Shown here in pieces: positions 1 to 10,061 of a stretch of 64,000 nucleotides of DNA. The stretch spans positions 29,124-93,123 of the forward strand of contig CAMCXT010000004.1 in assembly GCA_945883545.1 (NCBI GenBank), given 5' to 3'. The notes under the pieces were generated by a model that was not told the DNA's origin, did not search any database, and saw only the letters and a list, made by a program, of their open reading frames with translations. The translations under genes were made by a program, and so were the position numbers. Numbering within the stretch: the first letter of the stretch is position 1; every line of letters starts with the position of its first letter. The DNA comes from Chitinophaga pinensis (GTDB lineage Bacteria; Bacteroidota; Bacteroidia; M30B66).

Positions 1-1857
1 ACGCGTAACTTTCATCAAAGAGTAAACCGCCCAAACATACAAACGCTTGTATTCGTATTTCAACACCACATCAACACCTTGCGATTGTCCGCGTTCTAAG
101 ATGTAATCCGATTTGTACACTGCAGGCTTATCGGCATTTGCAGGAATATCATCGTACAGCTTATTTCTATTGATGTTGGTGAGTTGGTTGAAGTTGAAGT
201 AATATGCTTCAGCATTCAAAGTGAGGTACTTCGTAAGGTTACTTTCGAAACCAAGGATGAAGTGACGAGCCTTTTGCAATTTCGAATCAACGTCATCGCC
301 CTTGAATTTGGAAGGCGAATTTTCAGGAGCAGAAAGGAAACCATAAAACAAGTTCACCACATCGCGGTCAGAAACTCCTGCAATAAGATTTTGAGAGTAC
401 ATACCCGCAGCACCTTTCAAACGGAAGTTATTGGTTACATTAAGCTTGGCTCCAATTCTAGGTTCTGGAGATGCTTCTGCAAGTGATGCATAATATTGCA
501 ATCGGAAACTTGGTTCCAAAACAAGCTTCCCAAGGATTGCTTTGTAACGCATGTAAAGTCCGAGTTCGGAAGTGTTTTCCTCTTGCTTGATCTCACGGTT
601 AACTTCGTTGAAGAAGGTGTAATCGGTCGAAAATCCGATGGTTTCAACACCCCACTGAAAATCGTTCTTGCCAAAGAAATACTTGAAGTTCAATCCGAGA
701 TTAAATCCACTAATTCGGCTGTTTCTCGACGGGCGACTAGCCTCATCCAAGGTGATTTGATAATCTGAATAACTCATCGAACCATCGAATACAAACCCAC
801 TGTTGTTAGGAATCAACACGAAACTTGTTCCTACACCGTATGTGTTCCAGTTGAGGTCTTGAAGACTGCGGTATTTCACCTTATCGCGGAAATTGAAGGC
901 TGAAAGACCAAGCTTACTACCGTTTTCGCCGCTGAAGGAAAGTTTTCCGTAGAGGTCGGTGAAGTTGAATGGAAGTCCAGCGGTATCTACGTAAGGATAG
1001 AACAGATCGGCACTTTCTTTCAGGTAGGAAGTTCTTCCACTTACCATGAACGATGAACCAGCTGCAGAGTTTTCTTTCTGTTTTTTCAGTGGACCTTCGA
1101 GCTGCACTTTCGAAACAAATGGCGAAGCCGACACTTTTCCATGGATACCTTTTTTGTCACCATCTTTCGTGGTGATTTTCATGATCGATGAAACCCTTCC
1201 GCCGTATTCGGCGCCAAAGCCACCTGTGTAAACATCCACATTACGAATAACATCGGTATCGAACACCGAGAACAATCCGATCGAGTGGAAGGGATTGTAA
1301 ATGATCATCCCATCAAGCAACACCTTGTTCTGGATAGGCGAACCTCCACGAATGTAAAGCTGTCCACCTTGATCTCCAGTAAATGTTACCCCAGGTAAAA
1401 CTTGCAGGTATTGCGCCAAATCCGGCTCAGCTCCAATGGTTGGAAGCTTGTTCATTTCCTTCGTAGTGATCGTTGTTACCGAAGCACCCACGCGGTTTTG
1501 TTCGTTGTCTTTATCGCCAGAAATTTCGAATTCTTTCAAAAGCAGTTCCTTCTCTTTCAAATACAGATTCTGCTGTACGATTTGATTCGCTTTTACCGAA
1601 ATCCTTTGGGACACAGAGTCGAAATTGATCGCCGAAACAGAAATCATGTAATCTCCAGCCGGTACCTTGGTGATAGAGTAAAATCCATTCACGTCGGTTT
1701 GCACGCCCATTGTGGTTCCTTTCAGAAATACATTGGTAAAAATAACCGGCTCTCCGTTTTTCTTGTTGAATACAAATCCTCGAACGGTTCCTGTTTGCGC
1801 TGAAGCCGTAATAACAGCCGCTAGCAAACAAATGGTAAGTAAAAATCTGTTGCGCAT
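1..1857 (-). CDS. TonB-dependent receptor with N-terminal carboxypeptidase-like regulatory domain (3' end outside window)
   Basis: Reverse strand translates without stops from ATG at 1857 (MRNRFLLTICLLAAVITASAQTGTVRGFVFNKKNGEP...) to the window edge; signal peptide, CarboxypepD_reg and plug-like segments. Absent from the ORF track, presumably because it has no stop in the window. Confidence 0.9.
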   Translation of the reverse strand, partial: MRNRFLLTICLLAAVITASAQTGTVRGFVFNKKNGEPVIFTNVFLKGTTMGVQTDVNGFYSITKVPAGDYMISVSAINFDSVSQRISVKANQIVQQNLYLKEKELLLKEFEISGDKDNEQNRVGASVTTITTKEMNKLPTIGAEPDLAQYLQVLPGVTFTGDQGGQLYIRGGSPIQNKVLLDGMIIYNPFHSIGLFSVFDTDVIRNVDVYTGGFGAEYGGRVSSIMKITTKDGDKKGIHGKVSASPFVSKVQLEGPLKKQKENSAAGSSFMVSGRTSYLKESADLFYPYVDTAGLPFNFTDLYGKLSFSGENGSKLGLSAFNFRDKVKYRSLQDLNWNTYGVGTSFVLIPNNSGFVFDGSMSYSDYQITLDEASRPSRNSRISGFNLGLNFKYFFGKNDFQWGVETIGFSTDYTFFNEVNREIKQEENTSELGLYMRYKAILGKLVLEPSFRLQYYASLAEASPEPRIGAKLNVTNNFRLKGAAGMYSQNLIAGVSDRDVVNLFYGFLSAPENSPSKFKGDDVDSKLQKARHFILGFESNLTKYLTLNAEAYYFNFNQLTNINRNKLYDDIPANADKPAVYKSDYILERGQSQGVDVVLKYEYKRLYVWAVYSLMKVTR

Positions 1858-1875
1858 CCTATGTTTTGAAGGCGC

Positions 1876-1883
1876 CAAAGATA
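1876..1883 (-). promoter_or_regulatory. -7 box TATCTTTG (TAnnTTTG) upstream of TonB-dependent receptor
   Basis: Exact TAnnTTTG match on minus strand 18 nt upstream of ATG; no clear -33. Confidence 0.5.
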
Positions 1884-1934
1884 TACTCTTTTCCTACTTG
1901 ATGGCAGGAACATTTAACCCGTTTTATCGCTTTT

Positions 1935-2249
1935 TTAATCGGTAACGCACTCGTAAAAGGTGGAAGTCTTGTTGTCTCGCGCTTCATTTCCGCAAACATT
2001 CTCCTCTACATTGTTGTAAGTGCAGGTATATCCTTGGGCTTCGAGGAAAATTTTCCAAGAGTCTATCGAAGAACCATTCAAACTTTCATCGCCAGTACAA
2101 CCCGATACAGTTGGCAGCGCAACAGCTGTGCAAATGCCACACTTTTTGGTGCAATCATAACATTTTTCACAACTTGATAGCGTTGTGGATAAAATAATAA
2201 TTACACCTATACTGCTGAGGAATTTAAAGTTTTTGTTAAAATTTATCAT
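1935..2249 (-). CDS. small Cys-rich lipoprotein
   Basis: Signal followed by lipobox-like STTLSSC; CEKCYDCTKKCGIC cluster, 9 Cys. Confidence 0.6.
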   Translation of the reverse strand: MINFNKNFKFLSSIGVIIILSTTLSSCEKCYDCTKKCGICTAVALPTVSGCTGDESLNGSSIDSWKIFLEAQGYTCTYNNVEENVCGNEARDNKTSTFYECVTD

Positions 2250-2340
2250 TTTGGCAGCGTAAGATGTTGGGAAGAATTCTAATTATAGCCCTTTGTAGCT
2301 AATGTATAATTTGTAATTTTAAGTTGTCAAACTAAACTCA

Positions 2341-5300
2341 ATGCTTATGAAATTTAACCGCTACCTCTTTGCGCTACTGCTGATTGTGGCTTCTGGTATA
2401 GGATCGTTGAAGGCTCAATGCCCTCAAAATTTTCTGCAGATCCAGCCTCAAATGAACGGTCAGCAGTTGGGCGCTGTTGTCATCAATCAAGGCAATGCAG
2501 CAATGCCCATCAGTCTCACTATTGATTTCGGCGACAATTCGGCGCCACTTAATCAAGTGATGACTTCTGCCTTTACTTGGCAACATAGTTATCAGGCACC
2601 TGGAACTTACTTGGTTTGTGCAATTGGTGAAGACAACAATGGTTGCCTTGATACAGTCTGCGTGCCTGTAGTTGCACAACCTTGCAGCCAAAATCAATTC
2701 AATGTTTATGCAGTCGATTCGTTGGTTGGAGAAGTAGTGTATATCTATCCTTATGTTACGGGTGGAACTCCTCCTTACACCTATTTAACAACTTCAGAAT
2801 CAAACACAAGCACATCAAATCCTGCTGTTTTTGTTTATCCAAATGACGGAGCGCATGAGTATTGTGTAACCGTTTCAGATGCCAATGGATGTCAAGACAC
2901 TTATTGTGATTCTACTTACACTGGGTGTATTTTCCCAGTTCCAACAACCTTCTCTGCAGTGCCTTTGCAAACCAATAACTTTGTGAATTTTGTTGGAACA
3001 GCTCAAGGAAATATTGTTTCCTACGAATGGAATTTTGGAGATGGCAACCTTGCCACTGGACCTACACAATTTCACGAATATGCTCAATCTGGCTTATACA
3101 CAGTCTGTTTATCGGTTACCACCGAAGATGGTTGCACAGGTCAATACTGTCAAGTTGTATATGCGGGATTTAATTGTCAGCAAAGCCCAATCGTTTCCAA
3201 TTTAACCTATCAAATTTCAGGTGATACCGTGATGGTTTACCCACAAACTACTGGAGGCTGCGGAAATTATACATACCAATGGACTTCCACTGGTGGACAA
3301 TATATGGGAGGAAACAATCCTGCCATGTTCTTTTTCCCAAACAATGGAACATTCCAAATTTATACTAGTGTAGCTGATGGATGCAGTTGTTCGAATGTAT
3401 CGAGTGTTTTCGTAACCCTTGGATGCAACCAGCAAGCAACATCAACTATCATTATGGGATCAAGTTCTGTAGTGACAACATGTAGCGCAAATTTCTACGA
3501 CAGTGGCGGGTTAACTGGGAATTATTTAAACAATCAAACCCAGACCCTTACAGTTTATCCTGCAACAGTAGGAGGTCATCTTTCGGTTACCTTCAACAGC
3601 TATTCTTTGGAAGATAACTACGATTATCTAACCATCTACAATGGAACCAATATCAATTCTCCAATTTTAGCTACGCTCAACGGAAACGCTACTTCACCGG
3701 TAACTTACACTTCTACAGCAGCCAACGGAGCGTTAACTTTCCTTTGGGAATCTGATGGTTCGGTGGTGGAATCTGGTTGGAACGCTACGATTTCTTGCAA
3801 TGCCATCAACATCGCTTCAACTATCGTTGGCGGAACAGCAGCAGTATTTAATGTAGAATCAAACTTAAATAATATCGAAAGTTACGCATGGACTTTCGGA
3901 GGAATCGCTTCATCCAATTTGCCGAACCCGATCAACACTTTTCCTGACGGTGGAATGTACCAAGTTTGCTGTACGGTAACAACTACCGACGGCTGCATTT
4001 ACAGCACATGCGAATGGGTGAATATTCCTTGTCTATTTCAAGCTGAACTTCAAACTTCAGTGGTTGGAAACGTGATGCAGGTGGTGATCCCGAACATGAA
4101 TCCAAATTATTACTACTCGTTGTACATTCCAAATAGCAACCAATCATGGATGCAGGTAACCAACGATACATTGTCATATACATTTATGAATCCAGGTGTT
4201 TATGATGTTTGCCTGTATGCCGATGGAAACTGTTTCGATTCAACTTGCACCACAGTAACTATTTCTGGTGAAGGTGTTGATACCCTTTCAGGAACGCTTT
4301 GGAACGATACTGATGGTGATGGTTATTTCGATGATACTGAGCTGCCGATATCAAATGGATATGTGTATGTGTGTGCCGGAACTGATTCCTTGAATTGTCA
4401 ATGGGCAATTACAGATAGCAATGGAAACTACACTGTGTATGTGTTCGATGGTGTTTATACAATTACTGCTTATGCGAACCAGTCTTTTGCAGTGCAAACC
4501 TTCCCAGTTGGTGCACAAGGCTACACTTACACGGCATCGGGTGGTGTAAATCAGAGCAATTTCAACTTCGGTTTCCAAAACCAAGCGGTTACTATCAGTG
4601 GAAATGCTTACAACGATCTCAATGGCAATGGAATGCGCGATCCAAACGAACCAGGCATGCCTAACAAATTGATTTACGTTGGCAACACTTGGACCTATAC
4701 CAATGCCAATGGAGATTATACGCTTCAATTGTTACCGGGAACCTACGTGATCACCATCTCTTCATTGCCTTCAGGTTATGTGCTTACCGAGCCTACAACG
4801 AATCCTCCTGGTTACAATGTAACAGCAACCACAGGTAATACTTACACAGGCTATGATTTTGGTTATTATGCCGATCCTACTTTGCAAGATTTAAGTGCAT
4901 CGATTTACAACATTTCAACAGTAACTCCAGGTTTCCCTGTGATGAATTCACTTTCTTACTGCAATCAAGGTGCAGTGGCACAAAGCGGAACTTTCACACT
5001 GTATTGGGATCCATTGTTGGCGATTGCCTCTCAAAATGTGTTCAACCCACAGCCGAGTTCATTCGATGCGGCAAACAATACTGCATCTTGGAATTTCAGC
5101 AATCTCGCGGCTGGAGCATGTTCTTACATCTACTGGAATTCTTCAGCGTCAGTTTCGTTGGCACTTGGAACTTCAATCACCAACTTGGTGATGGTTACTC
5201 CATTGAATGATTACAATCCGAACAACAACATCGATACAACGCACCAAACCGTTGTAGGATCTTGGGATCCAAACGATAAGCACGGAACTCCTTATGGTGA

Positions 5301-5952
5301 AGGTGAAGAAGGAAGCATCCTTCCAAACACAAGAATCAGCTACACCGTACGCTTCCAAAATACAGGAACAGCTCCAGCGGTGAACGTAGTGTTGGTGGAT
5401 ACCATCTCTACCGATTTCATCCTCGAAACGCTTACGATGAATGCATCATCTGATCTTTACCAAATGACCTTGGATCCTCAAACCCGTGTAATTCGTTGGG
5501 TGTTCAATGGCATCATGCTTCCAGATAGCACTTCCGACCCAATTGGAAGTATCGGATTTGTAAACTTCAGCATTTCACCACAGCTCAATCAACCTGCTGG
5601 TACAAGATTGGAGAATTTCTGCGACATCTATTTCGATTTCAACGAACCTATCCGTACCAACACATCGGTGCATACAATCGATATCCCTACAGGAATCGAA
5701 GCCAATGCATCAACCATGGTGAATGTGTTCCCGAATCCTTTCAATGGAACTACACAGTTTGTAATCCACACAGCTGATAAGCAGGACGCTGATGTAACGA
5801 TTCACAATGTATTGGGATCATCGATTGCGAAGTTCAATGCTGAAAATGGTAAACCAACCATGTTCGATGCTTCAGGGTTATCATCAGGCGTTTATTTCTA
5901 CACAGTAACAAGTGCCGGAAAACAAACTACTGGTAAATTGATCGTGAGATAA
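2341..5952 (+). CDS. T9SS type A sorting domain surface protein: PKD, CUB-like, two SdrD-B-like repeats, conserved-repeat domain
   Basis: Signal peptide; PKD motifs (YEWNFGDGN); CUB-like segment; LSGTLWNDTDGDGYFDDTELP and ISGNAYNDLNGNGMRDPNEPG; C-term VFPNPFNGTTQF...GVYFYTVTSAGKQTTGKLIVR. Confidence 0.9.
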   Translation: MLMKFNRYLFALLLIVASGIGSLKAQCPQNFLQIQPQMNGQQLGAVVINQGNAAMPISLTIDFGDNSAPLNQVMTSAFTWQHSYQAPGTYLVCAIGEDNNGCLDTVCVPVVAQPCSQNQFNVYAVDSLVGEVVYIYPYVTGGTPPYTYLTTSESNTSTSNPAVFVYPNDGAHEYCVTVSDANGCQDTYCDSTYTGCIFPVPTTFSAVPLQTNNFVNFVGTAQGNIVSYEWNFGDGNLATGPTQFHEYAQSGLYTVCLSVTTEDGCTGQYCQVVYAGFNCQQSPIVSNLTYQISGDTVMVYPQTTGGCGNYTYQWTSTGGQYMGGNNPAMFFFPNNGTFQIYTSVADGCSCSNVSSVFVTLGCNQQATSTIIMGSSSVVTTCSANFYDSGGLTGNYLNNQTQTLTVYPATVGGHLSVTFNSYSLEDNYDYLTIYNGTNINSPILATLNGNATSPVTYTSTAANGALTFLWESDGSVVESGWNATISCNAINIASTIVGGTAAVFNVESNLNNIESYAWTFGGIASSNLPNPINTFPDGGMYQVCCTVTTTDGCIYSTCEWVNIPCLFQAELQTSVVGNVMQVVIPNMNPNYYYSLYIPNSNQSWMQVTNDTLSYTFMNPGVYDVCLYADGNCFDSTCTTVTISGEGVDTLSGTLWNDTDGDGYFDDTELPISNGYVYVCAGTDSLNCQWAITDSNGNYTVYVFDGVYTITAYANQSFAVQTFPVGAQGYTYTASGGVNQSNFNFGFQNQAVTISGNAYNDLNGNGMRDPNEPGMPNKLIYVGNTWTYTNANGDYTLQLLPGTYVITISSLPSGYVLTEPTTNPPGYNVTATTGNTYTGYDFGYYADPTLQDLSASIYNISTVTPGFPVMNSLSYCNQGAVAQSGTFTLYWDPLLAIASQNVFNPQPSSFDAANNTASWNFSNLAAGACSYIYWNSSASVSLALGTSITNLVMVTPLNDYNPNNNIDTTHQTVVGSWDPNDKHGTPYGEGEEGSILPNTRISYTVRFQNTGTAPAVNVVLVDTISTDFILETLTMNASSDLYQMTLDPQTRVIRWVFNGIMLPDSTSDPIGSIGFVNFSISPQLNQPAGTRLENFCDIYFDFNEPIRTNTSVHTIDIPTGIEANASTMVNVFPNPFNGTTQFVIHTADKQDADVTIHNVLGSSIAKFNAENGKPTMFDASGLSSGVYFYTVTSAGKQTTGKLIVR

Positions 5953-5972
5953 ACAAGATTTTTCGTTGCAAG

Positions 5973-6012
5973 AAAGGGCTGCCGATTTCGATTGGTGGCC
6001 CTTTTTATTTTT
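5973..6012 (+). terminator. Rho-independent terminator
   Basis: AAAGGGCtgCC-gatttcgatt-GGtgGCCCTTTTTATTTTT. Confidence 0.7.
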
Positions 6013-6454
6013 GAGGAATTTGAAGCTGCATTTCCACGAGGTCGAATCCTGTTGACCAGAAATCCTCTATACGGTTTGATTCCTTGAATCCAGCTTTTTC
6101 ATAAAACCGGTTGGCTAGCTGAGAAGTCCTCACCCAAACAGTGTCAATTTTGAAATGATCTTTTAGGTAATTGAGCCGATGCGTTACCAATGATCCTCCC
6201 AATCCTTTTCCTTGAAAGTCGGGGTGAACAATATCCCAACTGAGCCAAGCTTGTTCGGGTGTATTTTTGAAATTGATGCCACCACAAGCCACTACAATTT
6301 GATCAATGCAAATTACAAAGTAGTGTTCTCGTTCAAATTGAAGATATTGTTCGAAATCCTTTACTTCGGTTTCCGCAAATGATGATGGGATGTTGAGGTT
6401 CAACAATTCCAAAACACGCGTTGTGTCTGATTGTGTAAATTCTCGAACCACCAT
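6005..6454 (-). CDS. GNAT family N-acetyltransferase
   Basis: GNAT fold motif HPDFQGKGLGGSLVTHRLNYLK; 149 aa. Confidence 0.85.
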   Translation of the reverse strand: MVVREFTQSDTTRVLELLNLNIPSSFAETEVKDFEQYLQFEREHYFVICIDQIVVACGGINFKNTPEQAWLSWDIVHPDFQGKGLGGSLVTHRLNYLKDHFKIDTVWVRTSQLANRFYEKAGFKESNRIEDFWSTGFDLVEMQLQIPQK

Positions 6455-6460
6455 GGGAAA

Positions 6461-6865
6461 TCAGCTTCCCATTTCAACTATCCGATCGAATTCTTCCACC
6501 TTCAAAGGCATCACACTTAAGCGCCCTTGGCGGATGAGTCCGATATTGGCAAGCATTGGATCTTGCTTCATTTGCGCAAGTGAAACTGGCTTTTTGAGTG
6601 CTTTGTAAGGTGCCAAATCCACAACAACCCATCTTGGATCATCTATCGTAGGATCGGGGTAATGTTCCTTCAAAACCTTCGCAATTCCGACTACTTCCAT
6701 GCCTTCGTTGCTGTGGTAATACAACACGAGGTCGCCTTTTTTCATCGCTTGCAGATTGTTTCGTGCTTGGTAGTTGCGCACGCCATCCCAGAATGTTTTT
6801 CCATCCTTCACAAATTGGTCCCAGGCATATTTCACCGGTTCCGATTTTACCAGCCAGTAATTCAT
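6461..6865 (-). CDS. EVE domain-containing protein
   Basis: MNYWLVKSEPVKYAWDQF...WDGVRNYQARNNLQAMKKGDLVLYYHS. Confidence 0.9.
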   Translation of the reverse strand: MNYWLVKSEPVKYAWDQFVKDGKTFWDGVRNYQARNNLQAMKKGDLVLYYHSNEGMEVVGIAKVLKEHYPDPTIDDPRWVVVDLAPYKALKKPVSLAQMKQDPMLANIGLIRQGRLSVMPLKVEEFDRIVEMGS

Positions 6866-7971
6866 CAGTGTATTATTTTGAAAACGAGTTCTTTCATGAG
6901 TTTGCCTGCATCATTGTCCGACGCATTCCAGCCTTTGCTTCGCATGTCGTAATCGCGTAAATGGTGAATGATTTTGATCACTTTTCCCGGCGAATAGTTT
7001 CTTGCCATGGTTTCATATTCACGCATGAAATATGGATTTACGCCCATCTCTTGTGCCATGTTACTGGTTTTGCCCGTGCTCTTTAACCAATGGTACTGAA
7101 GCGATCGCATGAAAAAGGTGAGCAGCGTTGGCAACACCATTTGAATGGGCAAAACTTTCTCTTGTTGCCCCATAAAGAAGGCGATTTTATTGGCTTTTAA
7201 GATGTTTTTAGTGGCCAAGGCATTTTGTAATTCGAATGCAGTGTACTCTTTACTAACACCAACCGATTCTTCAACATCACGTTCGGTGAATTCGTAGCCT
7301 GGTTGATGGTTGAGCATCAATTTGTCGGCTTCGTTGGTTACTTTATCGAGTTCATTTCCGAGCGATTCTGCAAGTAAAATTGCAGCCCGCGCATTGATGT
7401 GATAGCCTCGTTTCTGGAAGTATCCAGATGCCCACTCAGGAATTTTTTCATCCTTCATTTTGCTCGATTCTACCATCACGTATTCATTGGCAGCATCGTA
7501 GAAAGACTTTTGCTTTTTCGGTGCAGGAGCCTTTTTCTCACCTGGCGGAAGAATTGCCACTGGCTTAACCGCCTTTTCTTCTGCACCACCTTCCGAAACA
7601 GCACGCTTGGGCACTTTTACGCCTCTGAAAAACAAAACCAAAATTGTATTTGGATTGGGCTTTTCAATGTAGGAAACCATGCGTTGAAACACATCTGGTC
7701 CGGGGCGTTTCATGGCTTGTGCTTCCTTAACAATAGTTACTTGGTACTCTGCCATCATCGGAAATCGGCGGGCAGCCACAACAACATCTTCCGGAGAAAC
7801 ATCAGCGCCGTAAAGTACAGTGAAGTTGAATTCCTTCTCGTCAGGGTTCAAGATATTGTCTTCCATATACTTCACGAGCTGTTCGTTGTAATATGGCTCG
7901 TCGCCATGAAACACATACACTGGAGAGAATTTTCGGGCCTTGAGGTCTTTTAGAACGGCTTCAACTTTCAT
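6865..7971 (-). CDS. holA: DNA polymerase III subunit delta
   Basis: VYVFHGDEPYYNEQL...; HolA-like architecture; overlaps EVE gene by 1 bp. Confidence 0.85.
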   Translation of the reverse strand: MKVEAVLKDLKARKFSPVYVFHGDEPYYNEQLVKYMEDNILNPDEKEFNFTVLYGADVSPEDVVVAARRFPMMAEYQVTIVKEAQAMKRPGPDVFQRMVSYIEKPNPNTILVLFFRGVKVPKRAVSEGGAEEKAVKPVAILPPGEKKAPAPKKQKSFYDAANEYVMVESSKMKDEKIPEWASGYFQKRGYHINARAAILLAESLGNELDKVTNEADKLMLNHQPGYEFTERDVEESVGVSKEYTAFELQNALATKNILKANKIAFFMGQQEKVLPIQMVLPTLLTFFMRSLQYHWLKSTGKTSNMAQEMGVNPYFMREYETMARNYSPGKVIKIIHHLRDYDMRSKGWNASDNDAGKLMKELVFKIIH

Positions 7972-8072
7972 GGGTACAAAGTAACCGGAAAAATCGACCT
8001 GATGGGTCGGAAGTTGTCAACGGTGCTGTGAATATCGCTGTGAATTGTGTGTGAGAAATGTAACTTCGCTCA

Positions 8073-8615
8073 ATGGAACTATTTACGATTAAAACCGAGC
8101 GACTCACGTTGAGGTTGATCAATCCAGCAGTTTTTCATTGGGCATTTAAGGAATTGTCGGATGCAGAAATTTGCTCGCTTTTTCAATTCAAGGAAGAGGC
8201 CGAATTGCTTGCTGCAAAGGCGCGTTATGCTGAAGGGATTGAATCGTGGTGGTTTAAATTTGCATGGTTTCAAATTTTTAGGTCGGATGATATGAAATAC
8301 CTTGGCTGGTGCGGCTATCATACCATTGTTGTAAATCACCAACGGGCGGAAATTGGATATGAGCTGCTCGCTGAAGAGGAGCGGAACAAAGGATACATGG
8401 GAGAAGCCTTAAAAAAGGTGATTCAATATGGCTTCGAAGACTTGAATTTAAATCGAATTGAAGCGCTAACAAGTCTCGAAAATGAGATTTCTAAAAAGCT
8501 AATCCTGGCTAACGGATTTGTGCACGAAGGCGAATTAAAAAGCCATTATTTGAAAAATGACGAATTCGAAAATTCTGTTTTTTTCGCACTAATTAGACAT
8601 AACTACCGAAAATAA
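8073..8615 (+). CDS. GNAT family N-acetyltransferase (RimJ/RimL-like)
   Basis: TERLTLRLINP...AEIGYELLAEEERNKGYMGEALKKVIQYGFEDLNLNRIEA. Confidence 0.85.
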   Translation: MELFTIKTERLTLRLINPAVFHWAFKELSDAEICSLFQFKEEAELLAAKARYAEGIESWWFKFAWFQIFRSDDMKYLGWCGYHTIVVNHQRAEIGYELLAEEERNKGYMGEALKKVIQYGFEDLNLNRIEALTSLENEISKKLILANGFVHEGELKSHYLKNDEFENSVFFALIRHNYRK

Positions 8616-8655
8616 ACCACCAGTTTCCTTTATTTCTGATGGCAAATTCGATTCA

Positions 8656-10047
8656 TTATTTATCAGTTTTTTCTGCTTGCTTTTCAATAGGAACAACAAC
8701 TGCCGAAATTTTGTGATATCTCGCATAGCCTTCGTTGTACCAATGCCCTGGATCGCTCGTTAAATCGCCAAAAAACATTGTATAAGGTATTTTTCTAATT
8801 GGATTTAATACCAAGGTTTTATACGGAGCTGTTTTTTTATGAATAGCAGTTTTTTCTGATCTTTCGGTTAATTCTTTCCTGAATTCATGTACCATTTTCA
8901 CATCCGAAAGCGCACCTCGAAGTCGGCTGTTGTAACTCGCTTGCCAAAGAACAATACAAAACAACATTCCACGAAGTACAAACGATTGTGGGATTTCGAT
9001 TTTTAATTTTTGCAGAATTAAAGGTGTAATTCCGATAGTCCAAACAGAGAAAAATAAAAACACAACATCATGCAATCGGCCTGGTGGTTGCGTCATGCCA
9101 GTTCCCCAGAAAAATGGGAAATACATCAATGGGATGATTAAAATACCTAAACCGGCAAAAATTAATTTGATGGGATGGATTTTAATATCAGACTTCATTT
9201 TAATTCCGATGCCAATACTGAGTGCCACCAACAACAAAGGCGTAGATCGACTCCAGTCGCGGATAACGTACCACATCATCGACAAACTGTGATTCACCGC
9301 AAACGATAAATTAGCCACCGGATTTCCAGCCGTTTCAGTGAAATATTCCATTCTGTATCTGCTGCCTGGCGCCAACAATTCTATTCCTGCTCCCAACAGA
9401 AAAACAGCCACAACTAACCAGTATTTGCGCAATTGGGGCTGATCGATTGGAAATACAAGTGCCAATACAAATCCCATGATCAACACGTTGATTTCATTGG
9501 TTCCTGCGATAAAAAATGGTAAAATAAAGTAAACCGATTTTACGAATTTATTGGGCTCTTTCTTGAAATGTAAAACCATCCAAAGTGCGATCATTGCCAA
9601 ACCAGGCTGATAAGCGATCATACCGGTGAACCAGTATATGATTTCTGAAGGGTAAGGTAGGAAGCAAAGCCAGAATGTTCCTAGAATGACACCTACTGAA
9701 ACATGGTTAAATGAAGATCCATAAATCCTTTGCAGGATTTTGCCAACCTGAAAAGCTGTAAACCAAAGCATCGAAATACCTAGAATGCCAGTAATTGCCG
9801 GGCCAACGGTTTCGCCCAATTGCAGCGGATTTAAACAAAATGCCAAGAAGTGCGAAACAAATCTTCCGCTCCAATTGAGATAATAATGGTAAACAGCCTC
9901 AAATGGTCCAAACCTTTGCAATAAATAATAATCGTAATAATCATCGCTGGCAGCCATGTTGTTTAGGGCAAGCCAAACAAATGGAGCCGAAACTAAAAAT
10001 GCAGCCGCAATCCAAGTGATTTTTTTTAGGATTTCGGATTTTTTCAT
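8656..10047 (-). CDS. multi-TM membrane protein (DUF6056-like)
   Basis: Many TM segments; ASDDYYDYYLLQRFGPFEAVYHYYLNWSGRF; likely start is internal Met (MKKSEIL) rather than 10071, which overlaps hutI. Confidence 0.65.
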   Translation of the reverse strand: MKKSEILKKITWIAAAFLVSAPFVWLALNNMAASDDYYDYYLLQRFGPFEAVYHYYLNWSGRFVSHFLAFCLNPLQLGETVGPAITGILGISMLWFTAFQVGKILQRIYGSSFNHVSVGVILGTFWLCFLPYPSEIIYWFTGMIAYQPGLAMIALWMVLHFKKEPNKFVKSVYFILPFFIAGTNEINVLIMGFVLALVFPIDQPQLRKYWLVVAVFLLGAGIELLAPGSRYRMEYFTETAGNPVANLSFAVNHSLSMMWYVIRDWSRSTPLLLVALSIGIGIKMKSDIKIHPIKLIFAGLGILIIPLMYFPFFWGTGMTQPPGRLHDVVFLFFSVWTIGITPLILQKLKIEIPQSFVLRGMLFCIVLWQASYNSRLRGALSDVKMVHEFRKELTERSEKTAIHKKTAPYKTLVLNPIRKIPYTMFFGDLTSDPGHWYNEGYARYHKISAVVVPIEKQAEKTDK

Positions 10048-10061
10048 TTTCGAAATCTCGA

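Noticed and set aside
184-768. Plus-strand ORFs 184-486 and 496-768
   Set aside because: Antisense to the partial TonB-dependent receptor that reads through the window edge on the minus strand
1402-1831. ORFs 1402-1803 (+) and 1511-1831 (-)
   Set aside because: Out-of-frame shadows of the same TonB-dependent receptor N-terminus
7399-7953. 184-aa ORF on plus strand opposite holA
   Set aside because: Antisense to a convincing HolA frame; composition (Cys/His/Phe/Trp-rich) typical of a shadow frame
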